DNA of 64,000 nt from Flavobacterium restrictum (lineage in GTDB: Bacteria > Bacteroidota > Bacteroidia > Flavobacteriales > Flavobacteriaceae). Under the pieces are notes generated by a model. That model did not search any database. It saw nothing but the letters and a program-made list of their open reading frames with translations, and was not told the DNA's origin. The DNA lies in contig NZ_VJZT01000005.1 of the NCBI RefSeq assembly GCF_007097245.1, positions 62,001 through 126,000 of the forward strand, read 5' to 3'. Position numbers and translations under genes: made by a program. Of the stretch, positions 1 through 7,815 are shown piece by piece. The number at the start of each line of letters is the position of its first letter. The first letter of the stretch is position 1.

Positions 1-16
1 TCCATTATTTTATAAT

Positions 17-298
17 TTAATGATAATCGATTATTTTAACTTCAAAGGCATTTCCATTTTCCCAGATAAAAATAATTCTCCATTGATTGTTTATTCTAAT
101 GCTATAATAGGTATTTAAATTGCCATTTAATTTTTCTAATCGATTAGAAGGAGGTATTCTTAAATCTAATAAATCTATCGAGTTATTTAGCATTCTTAAT
201 TTTCGTCTTCCAATATTTTGAATAGCTATAGATGGTTTTTTTGCCACAATTCCATTCCAAATCTTTTCTGTTTCTTTTGATCCAAACGAAATTATCAT
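17..298 (-). CDS. HigB/RelE-type toxin of a toxin-antitoxin pair
   Basis: A 93-residue basic protein of the RelE/ParE superfamily, nearest to the HigB (plasmid maintenance killer) type. Such proteins are ribosome-dependent mRNA interferases. Visible family features are the RRKLRML stretch near residue 31, the central IPPSNRLEKL block and the C-terminal strand pair ending YYSIRINNQWRIIFIW, a typical killer-protein signature. In this family the HigA antitoxin lies directly downstream of the toxin. Here that would be below position 17, outside the window, so the pair cannot be confirmed. An inverted repeat overlaps the promoter at 301-326 and may be the antitoxin-bound operator. Family assignment is from sequence recognition; activity is inferred. 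Confidence 0.8.
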   Translation of the reverse strand: MIISFGSKETEKIWNGIVAKKPSIAIQNIGRRKLRMLNNSIDLLDLRIPPSNRLEKLNGNLNTYYSIRINNQWRIIFIWENGNAFEVKIIDYH

Positions 299-300
299 AT

Positions 301-326
301 CTTTTACGTTACTAACGTCAAAAGTA
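301..326 (-). promoter_or_regulatory. Promoter -7 box overlapping an inverted repeat, likely toxin-antitoxin operator
   Basis: On the minus strand, TACTTTTG (326 to 319) fits the Bacteroidetes -7 consensus TAnnTTTG, about 20 nt upstream of the toxin ATG. It overlaps an imperfect inverted repeat, with arms 301-311 and 313-324 (CTTTTACGTTA and TAACGTCAAAAG, one bulged base). HigA-type antitoxins usually repress their own promoter by binding such a repeat. The operator role is inferred from position. Confidence 0.45.
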
Positions 327-361
327 ACTAAAAAAAATTATTATTTCACCCTAAAACAAAC

Positions 362-369
362 TATTTTTG
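362..369 (+). promoter_or_regulatory. purD -7 promoter element
   Basis: TATTTTTG matches TAnnTTTG. It is followed by GCACC, a common sequence just after this box in flavobacteria. The ATG of purD is 45 nt downstream. I see no clear -33 TTTG. Confidence 0.5.
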
Positions 370-414
370 CACCACCCGCACAAGGCGGACGAGCAACTTT
401 AAAACGACAACAAC

Positions 415-1689
415 ATGAATATTTTACTATTAGGATCAGGTGGAAGAGAACACGCATTTGCTTGGAAAATGGTACAAAGTCCGCTTTGTGACACGCTTTT
501 TGTAGCACCAGGAAATGCAGGAACAGCTGCTATTGCTACTAATTTAGATTTTAGTGCTACTGATTTTGATGCCATAAAAAATGTAGTTCTTACCCAAAAT
601 ATCCAGATGGTTGTTGTTGGTCCTGAAGATCCGTTAGTAAAAGGGATTTATGATTTCTTTTTGAATGATGCTGCTATAAAACACATTCCCGTTATTGGTC
701 CATCAAAAATTGGTGCGCAACTGGAAGGAAGCAAAGAATTTGCCAAAGAATTCTTGATAAAACACAACATTCCAACCGCCGCTTACGATAGTTTTACTGC
801 CGAAACAGTAGAAAACGGTTGTGCATTTCTAGCCACATTACAACCGCCGTATGTCTTGAAAGCCGATGGTTTGGCCGCTGGAAAAGGCGTTTTGATTATT
901 CATGATTTGGCCGAAGCCCAAGAGGAATTACGCAATATGTTGGTGCATCAAAAGTTTGGTGCCGCTAGTGCGAAAGTGGTTATCGAAGAATTTTTGGACG
1001 GAATAGAATTGAGCTGTTTTGTACTTACAGACGGAAAAAATTATAAAATTTTGCCAACTGCCAAGGATTACAAACGCATTGGCGATGGCGATACAGGACT
1101 AAATACAGGCGGAATGGGAGCGGTTTCTCCAGTCCCTTATGTAGACGCAGTTTTGATGGAAAAAATAGAAACACGCATTGTAAAACCTACCATTGATGGT
1201 TTTCAAAAAGATGGAATCCCGTACAAAGGTTTTGTGTTTATAGGTTTGATCAATGTAAACAACGAGCCAATTGTCATCGAGTACAACGTACGCATGGGAG
1301 ATCCTGAAACCGAAGTGGTGGTACCAAGATTAAAAACCGATTTAGTCGAATTATTTTTGGCCGTAGCTAATGAAAAGCTGGACGAAATCACACTAGAAAT
1401 TGACGAAAGAAGTGCTACAACTGTAATGCTAGTTTCTGGAGGGTATCCTGAAGATTTTGAAAAAGGAAAAATAATTACAGGATTAGAAACCATAACAGAT
1501 TCGATAGTTTTTCACGCAGGAACCAAGTTAGATAATGATATTGTCGTTTCAAATGGTGGTCGCGTTATGGCCATTACGTCCTACGGAGATAGTTTTCAAG
1601 AAGCCATAAAAAAATCCTATCAAAACATAGGCAAACTACATTTTGATAAGATGTTTTTTAGAAAAGATATTGGCAACGACTTACTTTAA
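415..1689 (+). CDS. purD: Phosphoribosylamine-glycine ligase
   Basis: Catalyses the ATP-dependent joining of glycine to 5-phosphoribosylamine, the second step of cytosolic de novo purine synthesis. At 424 residues it is the normal length. It begins MNILLLGSGGREHAFAWKM, the characteristic N-domain glycine-rich loop. An ATP-grasp domain follows, with VLKADGLAAGKGV near residue 147, then NTGGMGAVSPVPY near 230 and the metal-binding VIEYNVRMGDPETE near 289. It is a single gene with its own -7 box. Its stop overlaps the end of the convergent DUF6341 gene by 9 nt. Nothing is odd about it. Confidence 0.97.
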   Translation: MNILLLGSGGREHAFAWKMVQSPLCDTLFVAPGNAGTAAIATNLDFSATDFDAIKNVVLTQNIQMVVVGPEDPLVKGIYDFFLNDAAIKHIPVIGPSKIGAQLEGSKEFAKEFLIKHNIPTAAYDSFTAETVENGCAFLATLQPPYVLKADGLAAGKGVLIIHDLAEAQEELRNMLVHQKFGAASAKVVIEEFLDGIELSCFVLTDGKNYKILPTAKDYKRIGDGDTGLNTGGMGAVSPVPYVDAVLMEKIETRIVKPTIDGFQKDGIPYKGFVFIGLINVNNEPIVIEYNVRMGDPETEVVVPRLKTDLVELFLAVANEKLDEITLEIDERSATTVMLVSGGYPEDFEKGKIITGLETITDSIVFHAGTKLDNDIVVSNGGRVMAITSYGDSFQEAIKKSYQNIGKLHFDKMFFRKDIGNDLL

Positions 1690-1911
1690 AAAAGAGTGCG
1701 CTGTTGTATCTTGATTTTCGGTTCCGTTTGCATCAAAAATTCGTAATTGTCTAATCCAATATACCATTGCAGAGGCACAAATAATCATGAAAATCCAATT
1801 GATAGTATTGGCAGCAAACCAAGACGACAATTCCAAAGAACGTAACGCATCTAATGGTTTGAAAAGAAAATCAACAAAAAGGGATTGTATTGCTTCGAAA
1901 AATGCTTTCAT
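1681..1911 (-). CDS. Small membrane protein, DUF6341 family
   Basis: A 76-residue protein with one clear transmembrane segment (about residues 36-52, NWIFMIICASAMVYWI), preceded by an amphipathic N-terminus with LFVDFLFKPLDALRSLE. I recognise it as the DUF6341 family, which sits next to purD and the DUF6427 gene in Flavobacterium and relatives. Its function is unknown. It is convergent with purD (9-nt overlap) and divergent from the DUF6427 gene, so a shared 147-bp region probably holds both promoters. The conserved neighbourhood is the main reason to treat so short an ORF as a real gene. Confidence 0.8.
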   Translation of the reverse strand: MKAFFEAIQSLFVDFLFKPLDALRSLELSSWFAANTINWIFMIICASAMVYWIRQLRIFDANGTENQDTTAHSFLK

Positions 1912-2057
1912 AATAAATAATTTTAAGTTGTATGAGTCGTTTATTAAGTCGTGTAAAGTAGTTGCTTTCTTGATTTTATGCAGAATCTTTAACTACTTGC
2001 TGCATTCCTTTTTAAACAAGTATTATATTTACAGTCACAAAAGTATAAAATATCCTT

Positions 2058-2987
2058 ATGATAACAAGTGTTTTTAAAAAATCTACACCATTAAATTTTT
2101 CATTGGTCGTAATTTTGATGCTAGTTTTCTTTTTATTGTTTCAATTTCAGGAGGTATCTTGGATGGTTTCGGGTATTTTTATTTGTCAAAAGGCGGGTAT
2201 ATTTACTGTTTTATTGGCTTCTGTTTTTATTACTAATTTTGTGGTAAAAAAGAACGGATTGAGCAAAGACAGCAGTTATACGATTTTTTTTTATTTGTTA
2301 TTTCTCCTTTTCTTCCCTATGGTTTTTAATGATTGGAAACTGGTTTTGGCCAATTTTTTTATTTTACTAGCACTCCGAAGACTAATTTCTCTACAATCAT
2401 TGAAAGCATCCAAAGAAAAAATATTTGACGCTTCATTGTGGATTTTTATAGCTTCATTGTTCCATTTTTGGTGCATTCTTTTTATAATTTTGGTCTTTAT
2501 TTCGATACTTTTCCATGTTTCTAGAGATTATCGCAATTGGGTTTTGCCTTTTATAGCTTTTTTTGTAGTTGGAATTATATTTTTGCTTTTTTCAATCTAT
2601 GTCAATACTAGTATTTTAGACTATTACAACCAAAATATAGTAACTAATTTCCAAATTAATTATTTTACGTCCAATTATCAAAATGCGGCTTTTTCTATTT
2701 ATTTGACGGTCGCATTGTTTTTTGTTGTTTCTATGTTTGCCTCCTTGTCAAATAAACAGCAATTGTTGCATACGTCGTACAAAAAAATCATTGCTTCTTT
2801 TTTTATTGGGATCGTTATTTTTGCCATTTCAGCCAACAAAAGCAATGATTTACTGCTATTTACATTTGCGCCATTGGCCATGATGGCAACGAGTCACATT
2901 GAGATTGCGCAACAAAAAATAAAGCAAGAATTGGTTTTAGGAGTCCTTATTTTGTGCAGTATAGTTACCTTTTACTTGCAGTTATAA
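2058..2987 (+). CDS. Polytopic membrane protein, DUF6427 family
   Basis: A 309-residue integral membrane protein with about eight to nine hydrophobic segments spread over its whole length and hardly any soluble domain. I recognise it as DUF6427, found beside DUF6341 and upp in flavobacteria. No catalytic motif is visible and the function is unknown. The ATG at 2058 is followed by MITSVFKKSTPLNFSLVV, a positively charged start before the first helix. Its 3' end overlaps the convergent upp stop by 6 nt. Confidence 0.85.
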   Translation: MITSVFKKSTPLNFSLVVILMLVFFLLFQFQEVSWMVSGIFICQKAGIFTVLLASVFITNFVVKKNGLSKDSSYTIFFYLLFLLFFPMVFNDWKLVLANFFILLALRRLISLQSLKASKEKIFDASLWIFIASLFHFWCILFIILVFISILFHVSRDYRNWVLPFIAFFVVGIIFLLFSIYVNTSILDYYNQNIVTNFQINYFTSNYQNAAFSIYLTVALFFVVSMFASLSNKQQLLHTSYKKIIASFFIGIVIFAISANKSNDLLLFTFAPLAMMATSHIEIAQQKIKQELVLGVLILCSIVTFYLQL

Positions 2988-3635
2988 TTTGTTCCCGTAG
3001 GCCAAATCTCCCGCATCGCCTAGACCCGGAACGATGTATTTATTTTCATTTAATCGATCGTCTATAGCGGCAACCCAAAGATGGCATGATGCAGGCAAAT
3101 GCTGTTCTAAAAACGCAATTCCCTCTGGAGCGGCTATGGCTACAGCAATATGAATCGCTTCAGGAATGCTTTGTTCTAGGAGTTTATGATATACGGCAAG
3201 TAGGGATTGACCCGTTGCTAGCATTGGATCCACAAGAATTAGAATCTTATTTTCTAAATTGGCCACGGCTTGGTATTCGACTAGAATGTCAAAATGTGCC
3301 TCGTTATTATGATGATGGCGGTAGGCCGAAACAAATCCGTTTTCTGCTCGGTCAAAATAATTCAAAAAACCAGTATGCAAGGTCAAACCTGCTCGTAAAA
3401 TGGAGCAAATTACCAAGTTGTCTTTGATTTTGACCGTTGTTTTTTGAGCCAAAGGCGTTTGGATTTCGATGGTTTTGTAATCCAAATTTTTACTCAATTC
3501 GTACGCCATTATTTCGCCAATTCGTTCCATATTTCGCCGGAAACGCATGCTGTCCTCTTGAACAATTACCTCCCGAATTTCGGCTAAAAAATGATGGAGA
3601 ACACTATTGGATTCCGATAAATGATGAATTTGCAT
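2982..3635 (-). CDS. upp: Uracil phosphoribosyltransferase
   Basis: Converts uracil and PRPP to UMP in pyrimidine salvage. The 217-residue length is normal. The PRPP-binding loop ILVDPMLATGQSL lies near residues 130-142. The uracil-recognition end AAIDDRLNENKYIVPGLGDAGDLAYG is present as in other bacterial Upp proteins. The gene is convergent with the DUF6427 gene (6-nt overlap) and divergent from the DUF4254 gene. Confidence 0.96.
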   Translation of the reverse strand: MQIHHLSESNSVLHHFLAEIREVIVQEDSMRFRRNMERIGEIMAYELSKNLDYKTIEIQTPLAQKTTVKIKDNLVICSILRAGLTLHTGFLNYFDRAENGFVSAYRHHHNNEAHFDILVEYQAVANLENKILILVDPMLATGQSLLAVYHKLLEQSIPEAIHIAVAIAAPEGIAFLEQHLPASCHLWVAAIDDRLNENKYIVPGLGDAGDLAYGNKL

Positions 3636-3673
3636 AGCTAGAATTTTTTTTTCACTATAAAAGTATAAAAAAG

Positions 3674-3681
3674 TATCTTTG
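3674..3681 (+). promoter_or_regulatory. -7 promoter element of the DUF4254 gene
   Basis: TATCTTTG is a perfect TAnnTTTG match, 20 nt before the ATG at 3701. Confidence 0.55.
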
Positions 3682-3700
3682 TATTTTTAAATCTAAAACT

Positions 3701-4306
3701 ATGTTTTCAAAATTAGCGTATTCCGTTTTCGAACAAAGCATCCAAGACTATCATCAATTTGATAGCGTAGATCAGCCTATTAACAATCCTTTTCCAAAAG
3801 ATAAATTCGAGCATTTATTGTATCTAAAAAACTGGATAGATACCGTTCAATGGCATTTTGAAGACATCATTCGGGATCCTAATATTGATCCAGTAGCTGC
3901 TTTGACTCTTAAAAGAAAAATCGATGCTTCTAACCAAGAACGCACGGATATGGTAGAATATATTGACGGTTATTTTCTTCAAAAATACAGTCATATTACC
4001 CCAAAGGAAGGCGCTAAAATCAATTCCGAAAGTCCTGCTTGGGCTTTTGATAGACTTTCGATTCTTGCCTTGAAAATTTACCACATGAATGAAGAAGCTA
4101 CTCGTGAAGCGGCTTCGCAAGAGCACCGTACCAATTGCCAAACCAAATTAAACATTCTTTTAGAACAAAGAACGGATTTGTCTACCGCAATCGATGATTT
4201 ATTGAATGATATTGAAAACGGTGATAAATTCATGAAAGTGTACAAACAAATGAAAATGTACAATGACGATGATTTGAACCCTATTTTGTATCAAAACAAA
4301 AAATAA
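3701..4306 (+). CDS. DUF4254 family protein
   Basis: A 201-residue, mostly helical soluble protein of the DUF4254 family. Recognisable parts are the N-terminal FEQSIQDYHQFD, the middle RKIDASNQERTDMVEYID and the SPAWAFDRLSILALKIYHM stretch. In flavobacterial genomes this gene is usually followed directly by a family 9 glycosyltransferase, suggesting a link to surface glycan synthesis. Here that glycosyltransferase starts about 1.96 kb later, because the AlbA_2 gene lies between. No active-site residues can be assigned. Confidence 0.85.
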   Translation: MFSKLAYSVFEQSIQDYHQFDSVDQPINNPFPKDKFEHLLYLKNWIDTVQWHFEDIIRDPNIDPVAALTLKRKIDASNQERTDMVEYIDGYFLQKYSHITPKEGAKINSESPAWAFDRLSILALKIYHMNEEATREAASQEHRTNCQTKLNILLEQRTDLSTAIDDLLNDIENGDKFMKVYKQMKMYNDDDLNPILYQNKK

Positions 4307-4327
4307 TTTTAAATTAGTATTTTGTCT

Positions 4328-6106
4328 ATGATAACTATTGATATATTAAAAAAACTCAAAGAGTCAGAAGACAAAGTTGAATTTAAAAAAGGCGAAGGAG
4401 GTAACATATCGTATGATGGTGGGTCTAAACTAAAACCTAGTGATAGGCGAAGATGTATTTTAGGATATGTTACTGCTTTGTGTAATGAAGAGGGTGGGTG
4501 TTTAGTTATTGGAATGAGCGATAATTATCCACACGAAGTTATTGGCACTAATCAAAATTTAGATTCAATAGGCGAATTAGAATCAACTATTTATAGAGAT
4601 ACAGGTATTCGTCCAAAGGTATTCGAACTCTATGAAAATCAAAAAAGAGTATTGGTAATTGAAGTTCCAAGCCGTCCTGCGGGTAAAGTCTTTAAATTTG
4701 AAGATGTTGCTTTAATGCGAGTTGGTGAAGAATTAAAACCAATGTCGGATGCGGTTTATTTAAAAATAATTCAAGAACAAGAACCTGATTTTTCTCAACA
4801 ATATTGTGAGGGTTTAAGTGTTACTGATTTGGATGAAAAAGCAATTTCTATTTTAAAAGAAAAATATGCTTTAAAACAAAATAATCCCAATTTTAAGAGG
4901 CTTTCTAATGAGCAACTGCTTTCTGATTTAGATTTATTAAAGAATGGAAAACTAACTAATGCAGCGCTAATTCTTCTTGCAAAAAAAGAAGTTTTAAACG
5001 AAAAACTTCCTCAAGCTGCCGTGATGTTGGAATATCGAAATGCTGAAAATCAAATATCGTTTGATAATAGAATACCTTTTTCTGAACCATTTTTTATATT
5101 AATTGATCAACTTTGGAATACTATTAACTTAAGAAATGGTAGCTTTCCCATTCAAGATGGGGCTTATATTTTTAATATTCCTTTTTTTAATGAAGCCGTT
5201 ATAAGAGAGTCAATTAATAATGCCATCACACACAGAGATTACCGGAGGACGTCTGAAATAGTTGTTAAACAATTTCCTCAAAGATTAGATATATTAAATG
5301 CAGGTGGATTTCCTTCAGGTGTTAATTTAGAAAATTTATTAAAAACACCAAGCACTCCAAGAAATAGATTATTAGCAGATGTTTTGCAAAAGACAGGAAT
5401 TGTAGAACGTTCTGGACAAGGAGTTGACAAGATATTTTACAATACACTTATAGAAGGAAAAGCAGAACCCGATTATTCAAAATCCGATTATTTTCAAGTA
5501 AATTTAAAATTATCAGCTGTAATAGAAGACAGAGCTTTTGCACTATTTATAGTTGCAGTACAAGAAGGATTACCAGAAACAGAAAAACTATCAGTTTTAG
5601 AAGTAATTACTTTAAATATGATCAAAAAGAATGCTGCTAAAAGAGATTTGGATTTTGAAATAGTTTCTAAACTTTTAGAGAAAAAACTAATAGAAAAACG
5701 GGGTAAGACAAATGCTATTTATTATATTCTTTCAAAAGATTATTACGAGTTTACAGATGAAAAAGCAAAATACTACAATCTACAAGAATTAGATGAAAGT
5801 CAAGTTTTGACTAGAGTTCTACAATTTTTATCTAAAGAATCAAGAGCCAAAATGAAAGATTTTGTGGGTCTTTTTGAAGATAAGTTATCTCGAAAACAAG
5901 TAAGATTTAGAATTGAAAAATTTGTAACTAATAAAATTCTTAAACAAGAAGGAGAAGGTTCTTCATCGGTTTATGAAATAGGAGAGAATTTTATAAATGA
6001 AATAGAAGTAATCTCCGAAGCTTTAAGTTTAGGATTAAAACAATTGGAAAAAAACAATACTAAAAAAAACGTAATGGCCAGAAAAAGACCAGAAAAAGAC
6101 CAGTAA
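4328..6106 (+). CDS. AlbA_2 (Schlafen-type) and RecG-like ATP-binding protein
   Basis: Predicted soluble nucleic-acid-associated regulator of about 592 residues. The N-terminal AlbA_2 domain (residues ~8-120) shows KVEFKKGEGGN, GYVTALCNEEGGCLVIGMSD and EVIGTN. The central part carries the GHKL-like block RESINNAITHRDYRR and the later GIVERSGQGVDKIF, typical of proteins annotated as ATP-dependent DNA helicase RecG-like. The C-terminal third resembles winged helices. I start at ATG 4328; an in-frame TTG at 4322 is less likely. It separates DUF4254 from the glycosyltransferase it usually neighbours, so it is probably a later insertion. Its last codons lie in 11-bp tandem repeats, which makes the C-terminus (MARKRPEKDQ) prone to change. 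Family members occur in regulatory and defence settings; the role here is unknown. Confidence 0.85.
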   Translation: MITIDILKKLKESEDKVEFKKGEGGNISYDGGSKLKPSDRRRCILGYVTALCNEEGGCLVIGMSDNYPHEVIGTNQNLDSIGELESTIYRDTGIRPKVFELYENQKRVLVIEVPSRPAGKVFKFEDVALMRVGEELKPMSDAVYLKIIQEQEPDFSQQYCEGLSVTDLDEKAISILKEKYALKQNNPNFKRLSNEQLLSDLDLLKNGKLTNAALILLAKKEVLNEKLPQAAVMLEYRNAENQISFDNRIPFSEPFFILIDQLWNTINLRNGSFPIQDGAYIFNIPFFNEAVIRESINNAITHRDYRRTSEIVVKQFPQRLDILNAGGFPSGVNLENLLKTPSTPRNRLLADVLQKTGIVERSGQGVDKIFYNTLIEGKAEPDYSKSDYFQVNLKLSAVIEDRAFALFIVAVQEGLPETEKLSVLEVITLNMIKKNAAKRDLDFEIVSKLLEKKLIEKRGKTNAIYYILSKDYYEFTDEKAKYYNLQELDESQVLTRVLQFLSKESRAKMKDFVGLFEDKLSRKQVRFRIEKFVTNKILKQEGEGSSSVYEIGENFINEIEVISEALSLGLKQLEKNNTKKNVMARKRPEKDQ

Positions 6107-6116
6107 ATTGTTAACA
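6073..6116 (+). repeat. 11-bp tandem repeat array across the stop codon
   Basis: Four consecutive 11-bp units are visible: AATGGCCAGAA, AAAGACCAGAA, AAAGACCAGTA and the weaker AATTGTTAACA. The stop codon TAA of the AlbA_2 gene lies inside it. Because 11 is not a multiple of 3, gain or loss of a unit shifts the reading frame of the protein end. Confidence 0.75.
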
Positions 6117-6181
6117 AACCAACCTTTTTTTTAACAAAACTACTGTTACCCCTTGATTTACAGGAGGTTTTTATAAAATGA

Positions 6182-6258
6182 AATGGCCAAAGAATGGCCA
6201 AAGAATGGCCAAAAAATTGCAATTGTATTGCAATACAATTGCAATAAAATTAATATTA
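6182..6258 (+). repeat. Second 11-bp periodic array, degenerating into a palindrome
   Basis: Read in 11-bp steps: AATGGCCAAAG, AATGGCCAAAG, AATGGCCAAAA, AATTGCAATTG, TATTGCAATAC, AATTGCAATAA, AATTAATATTA. The first two units are identical and later ones drift. The array resembles the one at the end of the preceding gene, about 65 bp upstream. Confidence 0.7.
6216..6245. repeat. Perfect 30-bp palindrome made of three ATTGCAAT octamers
   Basis: ATTGCAAT occurs three times, separated by TGT and ACA, and the whole 30 bp equals its own reverse complement. It ends 23 bp before the TTG start of the glycosyltransferase. It could be an operator or form a hairpin in the leader. No T-run follows, so a simple terminator is unlikely. 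Confidence 0.7.
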
Positions 6259-6268
6259 TTATTCAAAA

Positions 6269-7309
6269 TTGTCCAAAAAAATCCAACATATAGCCGTCAT
6301 GAGACTTTCTGCAATGGGAGATGTCGCCATGACGGTTCCTGTTTTAAGAGCTTTTGTCCAGCAAAATCCTGAAATAAAAATCACCATGGTCTCGCGACCG
6401 TTTTTCAAACCTTTTTTTGAGGGAATTCCCAATCTTACTTTTTTTGCTTTTGATGAAAAGGAACGGCACAAAGGTTTTTTGGGATTATTGCGCTTGTTTC
6501 AGGATTTAAAAGCCTTACAGATTGATGCTTTTGCCGATTTACACAACGTTTTGCGTTCCAAAGTCGTGCGAACACTTTTTGCCTGGAACGGAAAGAAAAT
6601 CGCTTCGGTTGATAAGGGAAGAGCCGAAAAAGCCGCTTTGACACGTGCCGAAAACAAGATTTTCAAACCAGTAACAACGATGTTCGATAGACACGTCAAA
6701 GTGTTCCAAGAACTGGGTTTTACAGTCCATTTATTGCATCCAATGTTTCCTGAAAAGGCAGTATTAGATACAGCCATAATTCAATTAAATGTAGAAGATA
6801 ATCAAAAATTAATAGGAATCGCACCTTTTGCACAATACGATTCCAAGGTCTATCCTTTGGATTTGATGCAAGAAGTTATGGATCAATTGGCAGCAAACAA
6901 AACCTATAAAATTGTACTTTTTGGTGGTGGCAAAAAGGAAATTGAACGGCTGAATTCACTTGCTAACGGCAAAGAAAATGTAGTGGTTGTAGCTGGGCAA
7001 CTCCAGTTCCAACAAGAATTGCAACTCATTTCCAATCTTGATGTAATGCTTTCTATGGATTCTGGGAACGCACATATTGCGGCCATGTTGGGCGTAAAAG
7101 TGATTACACTTTGGGGCGCAACACATCCTTTTGCGGGTTTTTCACCGTTCAATCAGCCGATGGAAAATGCCTTGGTTTCGGATAGGAATTTGTTTCCAAA
7201 ATTACCCACTTCGGTGTATGGGAATAAAACGGTGGAAGGTTATGCAGCGGCAATGCGAACCATTTCGGTTAAAAGTGTCGTTGACAAAATCAATTCGATA
7301 GTAAAATAA
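6269..7309 (+). CDS. Glycosyltransferase family 9 (heptosyltransferase-like)
   Basis: A 346-residue GT9 enzyme predicted to transfer a sugar from a nucleotide donor to the lipid A-linked core or another surface glycan, at the inner face of the inner membrane. Family features are the N-terminal HIAVMRLSAMGDVAMTVPVL, the central IGIAPFAQYDSKVYP and the C-terminal donor-binding MSMDSGNAHIAAMLGVKVITLWGATHP. The start appears to be TTG at 6269. The first ATG (6299) would remove the conserved first beta strand. The unusual start fits a disturbed upstream region, since repeats and a palindrome occupy the leader. It usually follows DUF4254 directly in relatives. Confidence 0.9.
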   Translation: MSKKIQHIAVMRLSAMGDVAMTVPVLRAFVQQNPEIKITMVSRPFFKPFFEGIPNLTFFAFDEKERHKGFLGLLRLFQDLKALQIDAFADLHNVLRSKVVRTLFAWNGKKIASVDKGRAEKAALTRAENKIFKPVTTMFDRHVKVFQELGFTVHLLHPMFPEKAVLDTAIIQLNVEDNQKLIGIAPFAQYDSKVYPLDLMQEVMDQLAANKTYKIVLFGGGKKEIERLNSLANGKENVVVVAGQLQFQQELQLISNLDVMLSMDSGNAHIAAMLGVKVITLWGATHPFAGFSPFNQPMENALVSDRNLFPKLPTSVYGNKTVEGYAAAMRTISVKSVVDKINSIVK

Positions 7310-7315
7310 AACCCT

Positions 7316-7624
7316 TTACAAATAGATTTTCTCGTCCTGACAACGCTTTACAATATAGTGTTGCAAGTTCGAAATGGTTTCTTGATATGCGGGAGCTTCG
7401 TAGCCAAAACGCTCGTGTTCCATTTGCTCTTTCTGGATGGCGTTGCAGCCTTTGATGACTTCTTTGAGCATGTCGAGCATCGCCAATTCTTTATTGTTGG
7501 TTTTCTGGAATTTAAACTCTACGATTTCGTCTTGCAATTCCTCGCAATAGGCCAAAAGTTGGACTACTTCTGGTTCGTCCAGTAGGAAAGGGTTGGTTTT
7601 GAATATTTCTCTGGTGGATTTCAT
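7316..7624 (-). CDS. Conserved hypothetical protein, helical
   Basis: About 102 residues, acidic and helical, starting MKSTREIFKTNPFLLDEPEV. No known domain is recognised. An in-frame TTG further upstream would add LKLKLSLI, which comes from a low-complexity repeat, so the ATG at 7624 is preferred. Codon use resembles the core genes. It ends 6 nt from the convergent glycosyltransferase stop. I believe it is a genuine flavobacterial core gene of unknown role and the last core gene before the cassette island. Confidence 0.6.
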   Translation of the reverse strand: MKSTREIFKTNPFLLDEPEVVQLLAYCEELQDEIVEFKFQKTNNKELAMLDMLKEVIKGCNAIQKEQMEHERFGYEAPAYQETISNLQHYIVKRCQDEKIYL

Positions 7625-7721
7625 AATCAATGACAATTTCAATTTCAAAAATCAATTTCAATTACTGTAATTTGCATTATTGAGCAGTTTTTAAAATTTA
7701 TTTATGGGTATTGTTTTAGTT

Positions 7722-7804
7722 TAATATTCGGATTTGCCAAATTTTTCAAATACAAATCAACTTCCCATTAAGACTATTGCACAAATCCGTTGTAGCTGTT
7801 AAGC
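7722..7804 (-). repeat. attC-like recombination site, 3' half missing
   Basis: On the minus strand, directly behind the antitoxin stop, lies GCTTAAC (7804 to 7798), an RYYYAAC box, followed by ACAGCTACAACGGATTTGTGCAATAG. Over about 80 bp it closely matches the attC-like site at 8558-8686, including the shared GATTTGGCAAATC mini-palindrome. Similarity stops near 7722, and I find neither the complementary L box nor a GTTRRRY box beyond it. It looks like a truncated site marking the right edge (in gene direction) of the array. Confidence 0.55.
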
Positions 7805-7815
7805 GATCGGCAATT

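Noticed and set aside
1787..2077. 96-residue plus-strand ORF antisense to the DUF6341 gene
   Set aside because: It overlaps a conserved small gene on the other strand and has no recognisable protein features.
3086..3637. Plus-strand ORFs opposite upp
   Set aside because: Shadows of a certain housekeeping gene.
6178..6372. Small ORF with an AGGAGG-like sequence ahead, overlapping the glycosyltransferase start
   Set aside because: Its N-terminus is just the 11-bp repeat in translation and the rest is an out-of-frame reading of the glycosyltransferase gene. This group rarely relies on Shine-Dalgarno sites.
7625..7648. Longer version of the hypothetical protein starting at TTG
   Set aside because: The added residues LKLKLSLI come from an ATTG-type low-complexity repeat; the ATG at 7624 is more natural.
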